Assembly (NCBI RefSeq): GCF_024448985.1
Contig: NZ_JAMOII010000013.1
Location: 1-64,000, forward strand
DNA length: 64,000 bases
Direction of reading: 5' to 3'
Origin: Stutzerimonas stutzeri
GTDB lineage: Bacteria > Pseudomonadota > Gammaproteobacteria > Pseudomonadales > Pseudomonadaceae
This document shows positions 29,362 through 37,747 of this stretch, piece by piece (position 1 is the stretch's first letter; every line of letters begins with the position of its first letter). The notes under the pieces are model-generated. The model saw nothing but the letters and a program-made list of their open reading frames with translations, had not been told where the DNA came from and did no database searches. The translations under genes and the position numbers were made by a program.

Positions 29362-29464
29362 AAAAGAGCGAACGTCAATGATGGGCCTAAGCGAAACACC
29401 GCTCGGCCCACCAGAACACTACAACGGAAGAAGCGCTGCGCGGCGCTATCCGAAGGACTGAACC

Positions 29465-30325
29465 ATGAGCAACACGGTCTGGATCGAAGCTCTCGCCGAC
29501 CTACAGCAGCGCGGCGAACCCTGCGTGCTGGTGACCATCATCGAGGAACGCGGCTCGACGCCGCGTAATGCCGGCTCGAAGATGATCGTCAGCCGCGAAC
29601 GGCTGTACGACACCATTGGCGGCGGCCATCTGGAGTACAAGGCACAGAAGATCGCCCGCGAAATGCTTGAAAATCGCGTGCGTGAAACCCGCCTCGAACG
29701 TTTTTCCCTCGGAGCCAGCCTGGGGCAATGCTGCGGCGGCGCGACCGTGCTGTTGTTCGAGCCCATGGGTCAACCGCAGGCGCACATAGCGGTTTTCGGT
29801 GCTGGCCACGTCGGCCGCGCACTGGTGCCGCTGCTGGCCAGCCTGCCGTGCAAGGTGCGCTGGATCGACTCGCGCGAGAGCGAATTCCCCGCGCATATCC
29901 CTGCCGGCGTAGAAAAAGTGGTCAACGACGAGGTAGTCGACGAGGTGGAGAGCATGCCCGCCGGCAGCTACTTCATCGTCATGACGCACAATCACCAGCT
30001 GGATTTGGAGCTGACTGCGGCAATCCTCGAACGCAATGATTTCACCTACTACGGTCTGATCGGTTCGAAGAGCAAGCGCGCCAAGTTCGAACACCGCCTG
30101 CGCGACCGTGGTTTCCAACCCGAAACCGTGCAGCGCATGCGTTGCCCGATGGGCATCTCCGAGGTGAAAGGCAAGCTGCCGGTGGAGATCGCGGTATCCA
30201 TCGCCGGCGAGGTAATCGCCACATACAACGCCCATTTCGGTGAGAACAGCGGTGAGAAAGCGCAGGACGGCGAAAAACCGGTGCCAATGCTGGTGCCCGC
30301 CTCGCGCCGCTCAAATAACGGCTGA
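29465..30325 (+). CDS. xdhC: Xanthine dehydrogenase accessory protein XdhC
   Basis: The 286-residue protein has the two XdhC regions: an N-terminal VTIIEERGSTPRNAGSKM domain with LGQCCGGA (conserved Cys pair), and a C-terminal Rossmann-like domain (IAVFGAGHVGRALVPLLA). XdhC binds molybdenum cofactor, directs its sulfuration and inserts it into XdhB. Its position directly after xdhAB is standard. The C-terminal ~30 residues are charged and variable. Confidence 0.92.
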   Translation: MSNTVWIEALADLQQRGEPCVLVTIIEERGSTPRNAGSKMIVSRERLYDTIGGGHLEYKAQKIAREMLENRVRETRLERFSLGASLGQCCGGATVLLFEPMGQPQAHIAVFGAGHVGRALVPLLASLPCKVRWIDSRESEFPAHIPAGVEKVVNDEVVDEVESMPAGSYFIVMTHNHQLDLELTAAILERNDFTYYGLIGSKSKRAKFEHRLRDRGFQPETVQRMRCPMGISEVKGKLPVEIAVSIAGEVIATYNAHFGENSGEKAQDGEKPVPMLVPASRRSNNG

Positions 30326-30346
30326 CCGAACGGCCACGCTTCTTTT

Positions 30347-30424
30347 GTGGGAGGCGCGCCCTGCGGCGAAGCGGGCCGCTGGCCAGCCAGAGCGAACGCT
30401 TCGCTCCGAAGGCGAGCCTCCCAC
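30347..30424. repeat. Palindromic REP-like element between xdhC and guaD
   Basis: Outer arms GTGGGAGGC (30347-30355) and GCCTCCCAC (30416-30424) are exact reverse complements. The inner hairpin GCGAA..TTCGC lies around 30393-30404. This word family (GTGGGAGGC...) is common among Pseudomonas REP sequences. Confidence 0.65.
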
Positions 30425-30460
30425 GCTACTTCCCCTTACAAACGATTTCCGAGAATCAGT

Positions 30461-31765
30461 ATGTCCCAAGCCAAAGCCTACCGTGCCGCCCTGCTCCACA
30501 GCCTCGCCGACCCACGCGATGTGGGCATCGAGCAGTCCCACGAATATTTCGAAGACGGCCTGCTGGTCATCGAGGACGGCAAGGTCACGCAGATCGGCCA
30601 TGCCGCCGAGCTGCTGCCTGCCCTTCCGGCCGGCACAGAAGTGATCGAGTACAAGGATGCGCTGATTACCCCCGGCTTCATCGACACCCATATCCATTAC
30701 CCGCAGACCGGCATGATCGCTTCCTATGGCGAACAGCTGCTGGACTGGCTCAACACCTACACCTTCCCAACCGAGCGCGCCTTTGCCGACAAGGCCCATG
30801 CCAGTGAGGTGGCAGAGATCTTCCTGGGCGAACTGCTGCGCAACGGCACCACCACTGCGCTGGTGTTTGGTAGCGTGCACAAGGAGTCGGTGGATGCCTT
30901 CTTCGAGGCCTGCGAGAAGCGCAACCTGCGGATGGTTGCCGGCAAGGTGCTGATGGACCGCAATGCGCCGGACTACCTCACCGACACTGCCGAATCCGGT
31001 TACGCCGACAGCAAGGAATTGATTGAACGCTGGCACGGCAAGGGGCGCCTGCATTACGCGGTCACGCCGCGCTTCGCACCGACCAGCACCCCGGAGCAAC
31101 TGGCGCTAGCCGGCAAGCTGTTCAAGGAATACCCGGAGCTGTACATGCATACCCACCTGTCCGAGAACCGCAAGGAGATCGAATGGGTGCGCGAGCTGTT
31201 CCCCGAGCGCAAGGGTTACCTGGACGTCTATGACCATCACGGCCTGATCGGCGCACGTTCGGTGTTCGCACATGGCGTGCACCTGTGCGACGACGAATGC
31301 AAGCGCCTCGGCGAAACCGGCTCGGCGGTGGCTTTCTGCCCCACTTCCAACCTTTTCCTGGGCAGCGGCCTGTTCGATCTGGAGAAAGTCGAAGGCTTTG
31401 GTGTGCGCGTTGGTCTGGGTACCGACGTCGGCGCCGGCACTAGCTTCTCCCAGCTGCAGTCGCTGAACGAGGCCTACAAGGTGATGCAACTGCAAGGGAA
31501 GAAACTGGATCCTTTCAAGTCGCTTTACCTCGCAACCCTGGGCGGTGCCCGCGCGCTCTATCTGGACGATCGGATCGGCAACCTGCAACCGGGCAAGGAA
31601 GCCGACTTCGTGGTGCTGGACTACAAGGCCACGCCGCTAATCGAGTACCGCTTGAATCAGGCGCGCAGCCTGGAAGAGCGGCTCTTCGCCCTAATGATCC
31701 TTGGTGATGACCGCGCCGTGAAGGAAACCTACGCCGCCGGCGTCTCGGTGTATAAGAAAGCGTAA
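30461..31765 (+). CDS. guaD: Guanine deaminase
   Basis: The 434-residue amidohydrolase has zinc and substrate motifs of GuaD: FIDTHIHYPQTGMIASYG, MHTHLSENRKEIEWV, FAHGVHL, FCPTSNLFLGSGLFD and GLGTDVGAGTSFS. It converts guanine to xanthine, the substrate of the XDH encoded just upstream. The ATG at 30461 gives the usual length; the longer frame starts inside the REP-like element. Only a weak GAGAA site precedes it. Confidence 0.92.
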   Translation: MSQAKAYRAALLHSLADPRDVGIEQSHEYFEDGLLVIEDGKVTQIGHAAELLPALPAGTEVIEYKDALITPGFIDTHIHYPQTGMIASYGEQLLDWLNTYTFPTERAFADKAHASEVAEIFLGELLRNGTTTALVFGSVHKESVDAFFEACEKRNLRMVAGKVLMDRNAPDYLTDTAESGYADSKELIERWHGKGRLHYAVTPRFAPTSTPEQLALAGKLFKEYPELYMHTHLSENRKEIEWVRELFPERKGYLDVYDHHGLIGARSVFAHGVHLCDDECKRLGETGSAVAFCPTSNLFLGSGLFDLEKVEGFGVRVGLGTDVGAGTSFSQLQSLNEAYKVMQLQGKKLDPFKSLYLATLGGARALYLDDRIGNLQPGKEADFVVLDYKATPLIEYRLNQARSLEERLFALMILGDDRAVKETYAAGVSVYKKA

Positions 31766-31808
31766 AGTCGATATACGCGCTGAGGATTGGGGGGCGGGAG
31801 GCTGTTGC

Positions 31809-32052
31809 CGTACATACGTAGGGGCTTTAGCCCACCGTCACTTAGCCCTTGATGGGCTGAAGCCCACCCTACATGCCGAAATGCGCCGGGCGCAGTCCCT
31901 GCACGGCGATGCGCTCCGCGCACCTTTGGCTTCGAACAAGCCGCTCCAGCCTCAGCGTCTTTTCCGACTTTCCCCGCCTGCCCAGGATGTAGAGCGGGCT
32001 GGGCGGCACTCCGCTTCAGCCCACCAAGGGCTAAAGCCCACCCTAGGTATGT
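31809..32052. repeat. REPIN-like inverted cluster after guaD
   Basis: This element occupies most of the ~310-base gap between guaD and gntR; I see no gene there. The left part GTACATACGTAGGGGCTTTAGCCCACC (first 9 bases from 31809) is mirrored by the right part ending CCCTAGGTATGTAC at 32052. An internal hairpin GGGCTGAAGCCCACCCTAC lies at about 31854-31872 and another TTCAGCCCACC near 32015. At least four GGGCT(T/G)(T/A)AGCCC units are present, in both orientations. Confidence 0.7.
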
Positions 32053-32077
32053 ACGACGGCAGCACTGTGAAACTGGT

Positions 32078-32833
32078 TCAGCGCTTTTTCGCGGCTTTAC
32101 CGGCCTTTCCTAAAATGTGCGAAAACACTGCATGCAAGTCATCCGAGGCGCTGTCTTCGTCGAGGTTGAGCTTGCTATCGATGTGATCCATGTGGTGCAG
32201 CATCAGGCTCACCGCTTTCTCGCTGTCGCGCGCGGCGATGGCGTCGATCAGTTGGTTGTGCTCGTCATACGAGCAATGCGAGCGGTTACCGCTTTCGTAC
32301 TGGGCGATGATCAGCGAGGTCTGGGATACCAGGCTGCGCTGGAAGCTCACCAGCGGGGCGTTCTTCGCCGCCTCGGCCAGCTTCAGGTGGAACTCGCCCG
32401 AAAGCCGAATACCGGCGCCACGATCACCACGGGCGAAGCATTCCTGCTCATCGATTACCATCTGCCGCAATTCGGCGAGCTGCTCGCTAGTGGCATGCTG
32501 CACTGCGAGCTCAGTGATTGCCCGCTCCACCATACGCCGCGCAAAGAATATCTGCCGAGCCTCATCGACGCTCGGACTAGCGACCACCGCACCACGGTTT
32601 GGGCGTAGCAGCACAACTCCTTCATGAGCCAGCCGCGATAGCGCACGCCGGATGATGGTGCGACTCACGCCAAAAATCTCCCCCAGCGCTTCTTCGCTGA
32701 GCTTGGTACCTGGGGCCAGTCGTTGCTCGAGGATAGCGTCGAAGATGTGAGCGTAAACGATGTCGTCTTGGGTTCCGGTCCGGGCCTTGCCGTTTCGTGT
32801 CGGCTTTTTTAGAGGCTGCAGCTGTTCGTTCAT
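32078..32833 (-). CDS. GntR-family (FCD) transcriptional regulator of purine catabolism
   Basis: The 251-residue protein has a GntR winged helix (residues ~25-90; LSEEALGEIFGVSRTIIRRALSRL) and an FCD C-terminal domain with candidate metal-ligand histidines (FHLKLAEAA; HCSYDEHNQLIDAI; LMLHHMDHI). Its place between guaD and the purine permease matches the regulator in the P. aeruginosa cluster. A TTGTGCACAA palindrome overlaps the -35 region of its own promoter, and related palindromes precede several neighbouring purine genes. It is therefore probably an autorepressor relieved by a purine intermediate. The ligand and direction of control are inference. The Lys-rich C-terminus (GKAGKAAKKR) is unusual but short. 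Confidence 0.88.
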   Translation of the reverse strand: MNEQLQPLKKPTRNGKARTGTQDDIVYAHIFDAILEQRLAPGTKLSEEALGEIFGVSRTIIRRALSRLAHEGVVLLRPNRGAVVASPSVDEARQIFFARRMVERAITELAVQHATSEQLAELRQMVIDEQECFARGDRGAGIRLSGEFHLKLAEAAKNAPLVSFQRSLVSQTSLIIAQYESGNRSHCSYDEHNQLIDAIAARDSEKAVSLMLHHMDHIDSKLNLDEDSASDDLHAVFSHILGKAGKAAKKR

Positions 32834-32931
32834 GGTGACTCGCGTCGGAAATATCGGCAGACCGAACTTTACTGCCTTAGGGTCATCGCTGGCAGTAGTA
32901 GATGGTCAAACAGGGAAATAAAAAGCGGTTT

Positions 32932-32943
32932 ATTGTGCACAAT
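32932..32943. promoter_or_regulatory. TTGTNNACAA operator in the gntR promoter
   Basis: The perfect 12-bp palindrome ATTGTGCACAAT overlaps a minus-strand promoter with -35 TTGATT (32946-32941), 17-base spacer and -10 TTTTAT (32923-32918). This placement fits autorepression of the GntR regulator. Confidence 0.7.
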
Positions 32944-33061
32944 CAATAAGAAACCCACTGCATCTTCGAGGCACCTTGGCTGTACCGCCGCCGCTGCACG
33001 CTGTGGAAAAGCCCTGCGTGACAATTTAAAGACTGAATTTACGCAAATCGAGTTGCAATTC

Positions 33062-33071
33062 TTGTATACAA
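33062..33071. promoter_or_regulatory. TTGTNNACAA operator in the purine permease promoter
   Basis: The perfect palindrome TTGTATACAA lies between a plus-strand -35 TTGCAA (33053-33058) and -10 CATAAT (33075-33080), spaced 16 bases. A repressor here would block the promoter of the AzgA-type permease. The ~365-base intergenic region contains this site and the gntR-proximal one; I see no gene. Confidence 0.68.
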
Positions 33072-33199
33072 AAGCATAATCGCGTCAAGCCTTCCTGACC
33101 TTTCGGTCAGAAAACCGAACAGGACGAGCCTAACCATCACCTGCCCTCGAGAGTACCGCGCTCTGGGTGATAGACAACAAGAACGATGAGGAACACCTT

Positions 33200-34546
33200 G
33201 TGGACACCACCAAGCAGGAACAGCAGACCGTCACGCTGCAACCGAACAATCCCGGCTGGCTCGATCGATTCTTCAAACTCAGCGCGCACCGTACCAGTGT
33301 CAAAACTGAGCTGCTCGCAGGCCTGACGACCTTCGTCACCATGGCTTACATCATATTCGTCAACCCAAACATCATGGCCGACGCCGGCATCGACCACGGT
33401 GCCGCGTTCGTCGCGACCTGCATTGGTGCAGCGCTCGGCTGCCTCCTGATGGGCCTATACGCGAACTGGCCGGTGGGCCTTGCGCCCGGCATGGGCTTGA
33501 ACGCCTTCTTCACCTATACGGTGGTTGGGGAAATGGGCTACAGCTGGGAAATTGCGCTGGGCGCGGTGTTCCTGTCTGGCATTCTGTTCATGATCATGAG
33601 CCTGTCTCGCCTGCGGGAGTGGCTGCTCAACAGCATTCCGATGAGTCTGCGCTTCGCCATGGGCGCCGGGGTCGGATTGTTCCTGGGACTGATCGGGTTG
33701 AAGACAGCCGGTATCGTCGTCGACAGCCCTGCAACTCTGCTAACCATGGGCTCGTTTGGTGAACCCACCGCGCTACTTGCGGCCGTGTGCTTTCTGCTGA
33801 TCGCCGTGCTCAGCCACCGCAACGTCTTCGGTGCAATCCTTATAAGCATGCTGGCGGTAACCGGCATCGGTTGGGCGATGGGTCTGGTCGAGTACAACGG
33901 GCTCGTGTCGTTGCCGCCCAGCCTTGCACCGACATGGCTGGCGATGGATATCGCCGGAGCCATGAACGTCGCGATGGTCAGTGTGATTCTGGCGTTCCTT
34001 TTCGTGAACATGTTCGATACCGCCGGCACCCTGATGGGCGTCGCGCATCGCGCCAACCTCGTCGACGATGATGGCAAGATCCAGAACCTCTCCCGCGCGC
34101 TGAAGGCGGACAGCACCTCCAGCGTCGCTGGCGCCTTCGTCGGCTGCCCGCCGGTAACCAGCTACGTTGAAAGTGCGTCGGGTGTCGCTGCGGGCGGGCG
34201 TACCGGCCTGACAGCCGTCACCGTTGGCGCGCTGTTTCTGATCGCAATGTTCTTCGCCCCGCTAGCGGCCATGATCCCCGCATATGCAACTGCCGGCGCC
34301 CTGATCTATGTCGCCATGCTGATGATGAGCGGGATGGCGCATATCGACTGGAAGGACCACACCGATACCATTCCGGCTATCGTCACTGTGGTGATGATGC
34401 CGCTGACTTTCTCCATCGCCAACGGCATCGCGCTGGGCTTTCTGACCTACGCGACGCTCAAGGTGCTGACCGGCCAGCGCGACAAGGTGTCGATCAGCTT
34501 GTACGTGCTCTGCGTGATCTTCATCGCCAAGTTCGCCTTCCTCTAA
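33200..34546 (+). CDS. NCS2-family purine permease (AzgA/GhxP type)
   Basis: The 448-residue protein has 12-14 transmembrane segments and AzgA-group features: TELLAGLTTFVTMAYIIFVNP at the start, GLAPGMGLNAFFTYTVV, NMFDTAGTLMGVAHRANLV and CPPVTSYVESASGVAAGGRTGLTA. These proteins import hypoxanthine, guanine or adenine by proton symport. I prefer the GTG at 33200 because GAGG lies eight bases upstream; another GTG at 33167 is possible. Its position next to gntR and guaD fits uptake of the pathway's entry substrates. Confidence 0.88.
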   Translation: MDTTKQEQQTVTLQPNNPGWLDRFFKLSAHRTSVKTELLAGLTTFVTMAYIIFVNPNIMADAGIDHGAAFVATCIGAALGCLLMGLYANWPVGLAPGMGLNAFFTYTVVGEMGYSWEIALGAVFLSGILFMIMSLSRLREWLLNSIPMSLRFAMGAGVGLFLGLIGLKTAGIVVDSPATLLTMGSFGEPTALLAAVCFLLIAVLSHRNVFGAILISMLAVTGIGWAMGLVEYNGLVSLPPSLAPTWLAMDIAGAMNVAMVSVILAFLFVNMFDTAGTLMGVAHRANLVDDDGKIQNLSRALKADSTSSVAGAFVGCPPVTSYVESASGVAAGGRTGLTAVTVGALFLIAMFFAPLAAMIPAYATAGALIYVAMLMMSGMAHIDWKDHTDTIPAIVTVVMMPLTFSIANGIALGFLTYATLKVLTGQRDKVSISLYVLCVIFIAKFAFL

Positions 34547-34563
34547 GCTTGGCGGATCGAGCG

Positions 34564-34592
34564 GCCCCATCGTTTCGGCGGTGGGGCTCTTT
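34564..34592 (+). terminator. Probable terminator of the purine permease gene
   Basis: Arms GCCCCA (34564-34569) and TGGGGC (34582-34587) are followed by TCTTT, 18 bases after the stop. Confidence 0.6.
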
Positions 34593-34724
34593 ACGTTTGA
34601 AGACCTGAACGCCCTCAAAAAACGAGCGGCCAAGCAATCCATATGACTTATACGAACCGCACCGTAAACATGATCGGCGCCAGCACTGAAAGCCTGTAAC
34701 GCAGCACCGTCAAGGAGGACTGAA

Positions 34725-35206
34725 ATGAGTCTGGAAACTTGGTTATTGTTCGCGAGCGCGGCGTTGGTGGTCGGCCCGCTGTGGCTGCCGATGTCAGTAA
34801 CAGCCTCAACTATGAGCTGCAGCGCTGCTAGCCGACGCTCGTTAGTGCTCGATCTGCCTGCTCAAGCTCCATTTGTCTGTATTGCCCGGCAGAGCTAGTA
34901 GGATTCGCGGCGTTGCAAGATGGGCTCAGCATTTGCAGCTGACGTCAGGCCACATATTCGCCAGTGTTCTCGCGGGTCTGGCCTGGAAGCAGCAAGCCCA
35001 AAAAACGATTTGTTCTTCGCAGCCTTCTGCTACCGTTTCTCAGCCCCGACTGGCCCTTCGTGCCGCAGCTCCTGATGATGATTCTGACATGGGCTGTGCT
35101 GCTGGTGGACAGCCTCGCCGCGCACGGCGCCGCGCGCTGAATCAACCGCAGCAGCGCCGCCCTGTTCGGTGGTCCCGGAACGACATCGTTACTCAGCAGC
35201 CGCTAG
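34725..35206 (+). pseudogene. Remnant of a LysE/RhtB-family amino acid exporter
   Basis: An intact start (ATG 34725 with AGGAGG upstream) encodes MSLETWLLFASAALVVGPLW, typical of LysE/RhtB exporters, then the reading frame decays to stop codons. Downstream, the family's later part is recognisable in pieces: ASPKNDLFFAAF (~34988-35024), then after a one-base shift LPFLSPDWPFVPQLL. An in-frame stop follows LAAHGAAR, and the distal end continues as NRSSAALFGGPGTTSLLSSR up to a TAG at 35204-35206. The gene thus has an internal deletion, at least one frameshift and a nonsense codon. Confidence 0.75.
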
Positions 35207-35247
35207 ATCACTCAGCTGCATGAGGGTTGTACTCCAACCGGCCATCC

Positions 35248-35320
35248 GATTCGCGAGCAAGCTCGCACCCACAAGCAGATGGTGCCTCGGTTCTCGTAGA
35301 GCGAGCTTACTCGCAACGAA
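35248..35320. repeat. Pseudomonas-type REP pair
   Basis: The hairpin GCGAGCAAGCTCGC (35253-35266) and the related GCGAGCTTACTCGC (35301-35314) stand in opposite sense within flanks of the type ATTCGCGAGCAAGCTCG. This is the classic Pseudomonas REP word. Confidence 0.75.
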
Positions 35321-35360
35321 GGGAGGCCTGGGTAGACGCCGGCCATTGAGCGTCAAAGAC

Positions 35361-35386
35361 AAAAAAAACCCGCCATCAAGGCGGGT
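35361..35386 (-). terminator. Rho-independent terminator of the HIU hydrolase gene
   Basis: On the minus strand, a 7-bp stem ACCCGCC / GGCGGGT with a 5-base loop is followed by a run of eight T residues (A8 at 35361-35368 on the plus strand). Confidence 0.88.
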
Positions 35387-35456
35387 CGATGACTCAGAGA
35401 GTCAAGCTTTACGCATGGGAGAGCGTACTGCCGCTGTAGTTGCGGCAGTCAGCCGA

Positions 35457-35810
35457 TCAGCTACCGCGATAAGTGGAGTAGCTGTACGGAGAAATCAGTA
35501 GCGGCACGTGGTAATGATCCTGCTCGGCGCTGATGCCGAAGCGCAACACGACGACATCCAGAAATGCCTGCTCGGGCAGTTGTACGCCGCGACCACGGTA
35601 GTAATCGCCGGCACTGAACTGCAGTTGGTAAACACCGGAACGGTAGTCATCCCCTTCCAGCAGTGGTGAATCGCAACGGCCATCAGCATTGGTCTGGCGC
35701 GTAGTGATCAGCTCGAGGCGCTCGCCTTCGACCCGATAGAGTTCGATGCGGATGTCGCTACCAGGGCAGCCGTGGGCGGCATCCAGTACGTGAGTAGTCA
35801 AACGTCCCAT
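35457..35810 (-). CDS. uraH: 5-hydroxyisourate hydrolase (transthyretin-like)
   Basis: The ~117-residue protein is a complete transthyretin-like HIU hydrolase. It has LTTHVLDAAHGCPG at the start with catalytic His, RIELYRV, the DGRCDSPLL segment and the diagnostic C-terminal YRGS. It converts 5-hydroxyisourate, made from urate by PuuD, to OHCU. The frame is open upstream to 35933; I chose MGRLTTHVL at 35810 by analogy with homologues, with MPES at 35822 as the alternative. Neither has a strong ribosome-binding site, although AGGAGG occurs about 24 bases upstream of 35822. No signal peptide is present, so it acts in the cytosol. It is divergent from puuE. Confidence 0.88.
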   Translation of the reverse strand: MGRLTTHVLDAAHGCPGSDIRIELYRVEGERLELITTRQTNADGRCDSPLLEGDDYRSGVYQLQFSAGDYYRGRGVQLPEQAFLDVVVLRFGISAEQDHYHVPLLISPYSYSTYRGS

Positions 35811-35922
35811 AGATTCTGGCATCGCGGATAAAACCGCTAATGCTCGCCTCCTCTTGTGATTGGTGTGGACTGGATTCGAGCATAGCATGCGCATAGGTTT
35901 TTGAAAGACAGTTTCTATAAAA

Positions 35923-35934
35923 ATTGTACACAAT
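35923..35934. promoter_or_regulatory. TTGTNNACAA-type operator upstream of the HIU hydrolase gene
   Basis: ATTGTACACAAT (arms ATTGT/ACAAT) is located about 115 bases upstream of the HIU hydrolase start within an AT-rich promoter-like stretch. It belongs to the same word family as the gntR operator. The rest of the 35811-36154 interval holds no gene. Confidence 0.62.
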
Positions 35935-36061
35935 TTATAGAGCTACAATCCTGACTGCCACGCTGCCGCTCTCCGATGCGCTATCCAGAGCGTGCACCTT
36001 CATGAAAGAGCGTGGAATCTCTACGACGCCAGCGACACGCGAGAAAATTTAGGATTGGTGA

Positions 36062-36091
36062 TTTACAAACTGCAAAACGTTTTGTATACAA
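36062..36091 (+). promoter_or_regulatory. puuE promoter with overlapping TTGTNNACAA operator
   Basis: A -35 TTTACA (36062-36067) is followed after 17 bases by -10 TATACA (36085-36090). The palindrome TTGTATACAA (36082-36091) covers the -10, an ideal repression position. It would control puuE-uraD and perhaps allA-puuD. Confidence 0.68.
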
Positions 36092-36154
36092 TTGACCCAT
36101 GGCGGTCGTACAGTAATTCACGGTGGCGACCCGTATTCAAATAAGGAATAACAA

Positions 36155-37087
36155 GTGAGCGCCGACTACCCTCGTGACCTTATCGGCTACGCCGAAAACC
36201 CACCCCATCCGCAATGGCCGGGCAATGCCCGCATCGCCCTCTCCTTCGTGCTCAATTACGAAGAAGGCGGCGAGCGCTGCGTATTGCATGGCGACAAGGA
36301 GTCTGAAGCCTTTCTCTCCGAGATGGTTTCTGCCCAGCCGTTTCAGGGCGTGCGTCACATGAGCATGGAGTCGCTCTACGAATACGGCAGCCGCGCCGGT
36401 GTTTGGCGCCTGCTCAAGCTATTCCGCAAGCACGATATTCCGCTGACCATTTTTGCCGTGGCCATGGCCGCGCAACGGCATCCGGACGTGATCAAGGCGA
36501 TGGTCGCCGATGGCCACGAGATCTGCAGCCACGGCTATCGCTGGGTCGACTATCAGTACATGGACGAGGCCGAAGAGCGCGAGCATATGCTTGAGGCCAT
36601 CCGCATCCTGACCGATATCACTGGTGAACGTCCGCTGGGCTGGTACACCGGCCGCACCGGCCCGAACACACGCCGTCTGGTACGCGAGGAAGGCGGTTTC
36701 CTCTATGACTGCGACACCTACGACGACGATCTGCCCTACTGGGACCCCGAATCCACTCCGGACAAGCCGCATCTGGTGATCCCCTACACGCTGGACACCA
36801 ACGACATGCGCTTCACCCAGGTGCAGGGCTTCAACACCGGCGACGACTTCTTCAAGTACCTGAAGGATGCCTTCGATGTGCTCTATGCCGAAGGCACCGA
36901 GGGCGCGCCCAAGATGCTGTCCATCGGGATGCACTGTCGCCTGCTGGGTCGCCCGGCACGTCTGGCCGCACTGCAGCGCTTCGTCGAGTACGCCAAGAGT
37001 CACGAGCAGGTATGGTTCGCCCGCCGTGTCGATATCGCACGCCACTGGCACGCCACTCACCCTTTGAAACAGGAACCCGCCGCATGA
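36155..37087 (+). CDS. puuE: Allantoinase PuuE (polysaccharide-deacetylase type)
   Basis: The 310-residue protein is a NodB-fold hydrolase of the PuuE group: YPRDLIGYAENPPHPQWPGN at the start, LNYEEGGE (conserved acidic motif), EICSHGYRWVDYQY and GWYTGRTGPNTRRLV. In Pseudomonas this cofactor-free enzyme hydrolyses allantoin to allantoate, replacing the metal-dependent AllB. The GTG start has AAGGA upstream. The stop overlaps the uraD start (ATGA). It is the first gene of the plus-strand urate-degradation run. Confidence 0.92.
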   Translation: MSADYPRDLIGYAENPPHPQWPGNARIALSFVLNYEEGGERCVLHGDKESEAFLSEMVSAQPFQGVRHMSMESLYEYGSRAGVWRLLKLFRKHDIPLTIFAVAMAAQRHPDVIKAMVADGHEICSHGYRWVDYQYMDEAEEREHMLEAIRILTDITGERPLGWYTGRTGPNTRRLVREEGGFLYDCDTYDDDLPYWDPESTPDKPHLVIPYTLDTNDMRFTQVQGFNTGDDFFKYLKDAFDVLYAEGTEGAPKMLSIGMHCRLLGRPARLAALQRFVEYAKSHEQVWFARRVDIARHWHATHPLKQEPAA

Positions 37088-37599
37088 GCCGTTTTCAGAC
37101 TTTGCAGCCTTCCAGCCTCGACCGCGACGCGTTCGTTGCCGCCTTCGCCGACATTTACGAGCACTCGCCCTGGGTCGCCGAGCAGGCTTATGACAAGGGA
37201 GTCGATGCCAGTCTCGACGACATCGAGACGCTGCATGCACGCATGGCCGACATACTCTTGAGCGCGCCGCGTGAAACGCAGCTGGCGTTGATCAACGCGC
37301 ACCCGGATCTGGCCGGCAAGGCCGCCGTGCGTGGCGAGCTGACAGCCTCCAGCACCTCGGAGCAGGCCGGCGCCGGCATCCATGAATGCACCGCTGAGGA
37401 ATTCGCACGCTTCACCGAGCTGAACGAGGCCTACAAGGACAAGTTCGGTTTCATCTTCATCATGGCGGTCAAGGGCAGCAACCGGCACCAGATCCTGGCG
37501 GCGTTCGAGGAACGTCTGCACAACACCCCGGAGCAGGAATTCGACCGGGCAGTGAGCGAGATCAACAAGATCGCGCTGTTCCGTCTGCAGACGATGTGA
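37084..37599 (+). CDS. uraD: OHCU decarboxylase
   Basis: The 171-residue helical protein has LINAHPDLAGKAAVRGELTASSTSEQAGAG with the catalytic HPDL motif, then FNELNEAYK-like ELNEAYKDKFGFIFIMAVKG and a C-terminal EINKIALFRL. It decarboxylates 2-oxo-4-hydroxy-4-carboxy-5-ureidoimidazoline to S-allantoin. It is coupled to puuE by a four-base overlap. In P. aeruginosa, allantoicase follows this gene; here the next gene is allA after 148 bases. Confidence 0.92.
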   Translation: MSRFQTLQPSSLDRDAFVAAFADIYEHSPWVAEQAYDKGVDASLDDIETLHARMADILLSAPRETQLALINAHPDLAGKAAVRGELTASSTSEQAGAGIHECTAEEFARFTELNEAYKDKFGFIFIMAVKGSNRHQILAAFEERLHNTPEQEFDRAVSEINKIALFRLQTM

Positions 37600-37747
37600 G
37601 CAAAGCGTCGGAGGCGAAACCATTGGCTTCGCGGCAAGCCGCCGCGTAGCCAAGCAACAGAATGAAGCAAGCCTCTGCCATGCGCCGAGGGACGGGGTGA
37701 GAGTCTCATCCCACTCGAATAACAACGAACACACGAGTAACCCAGCC

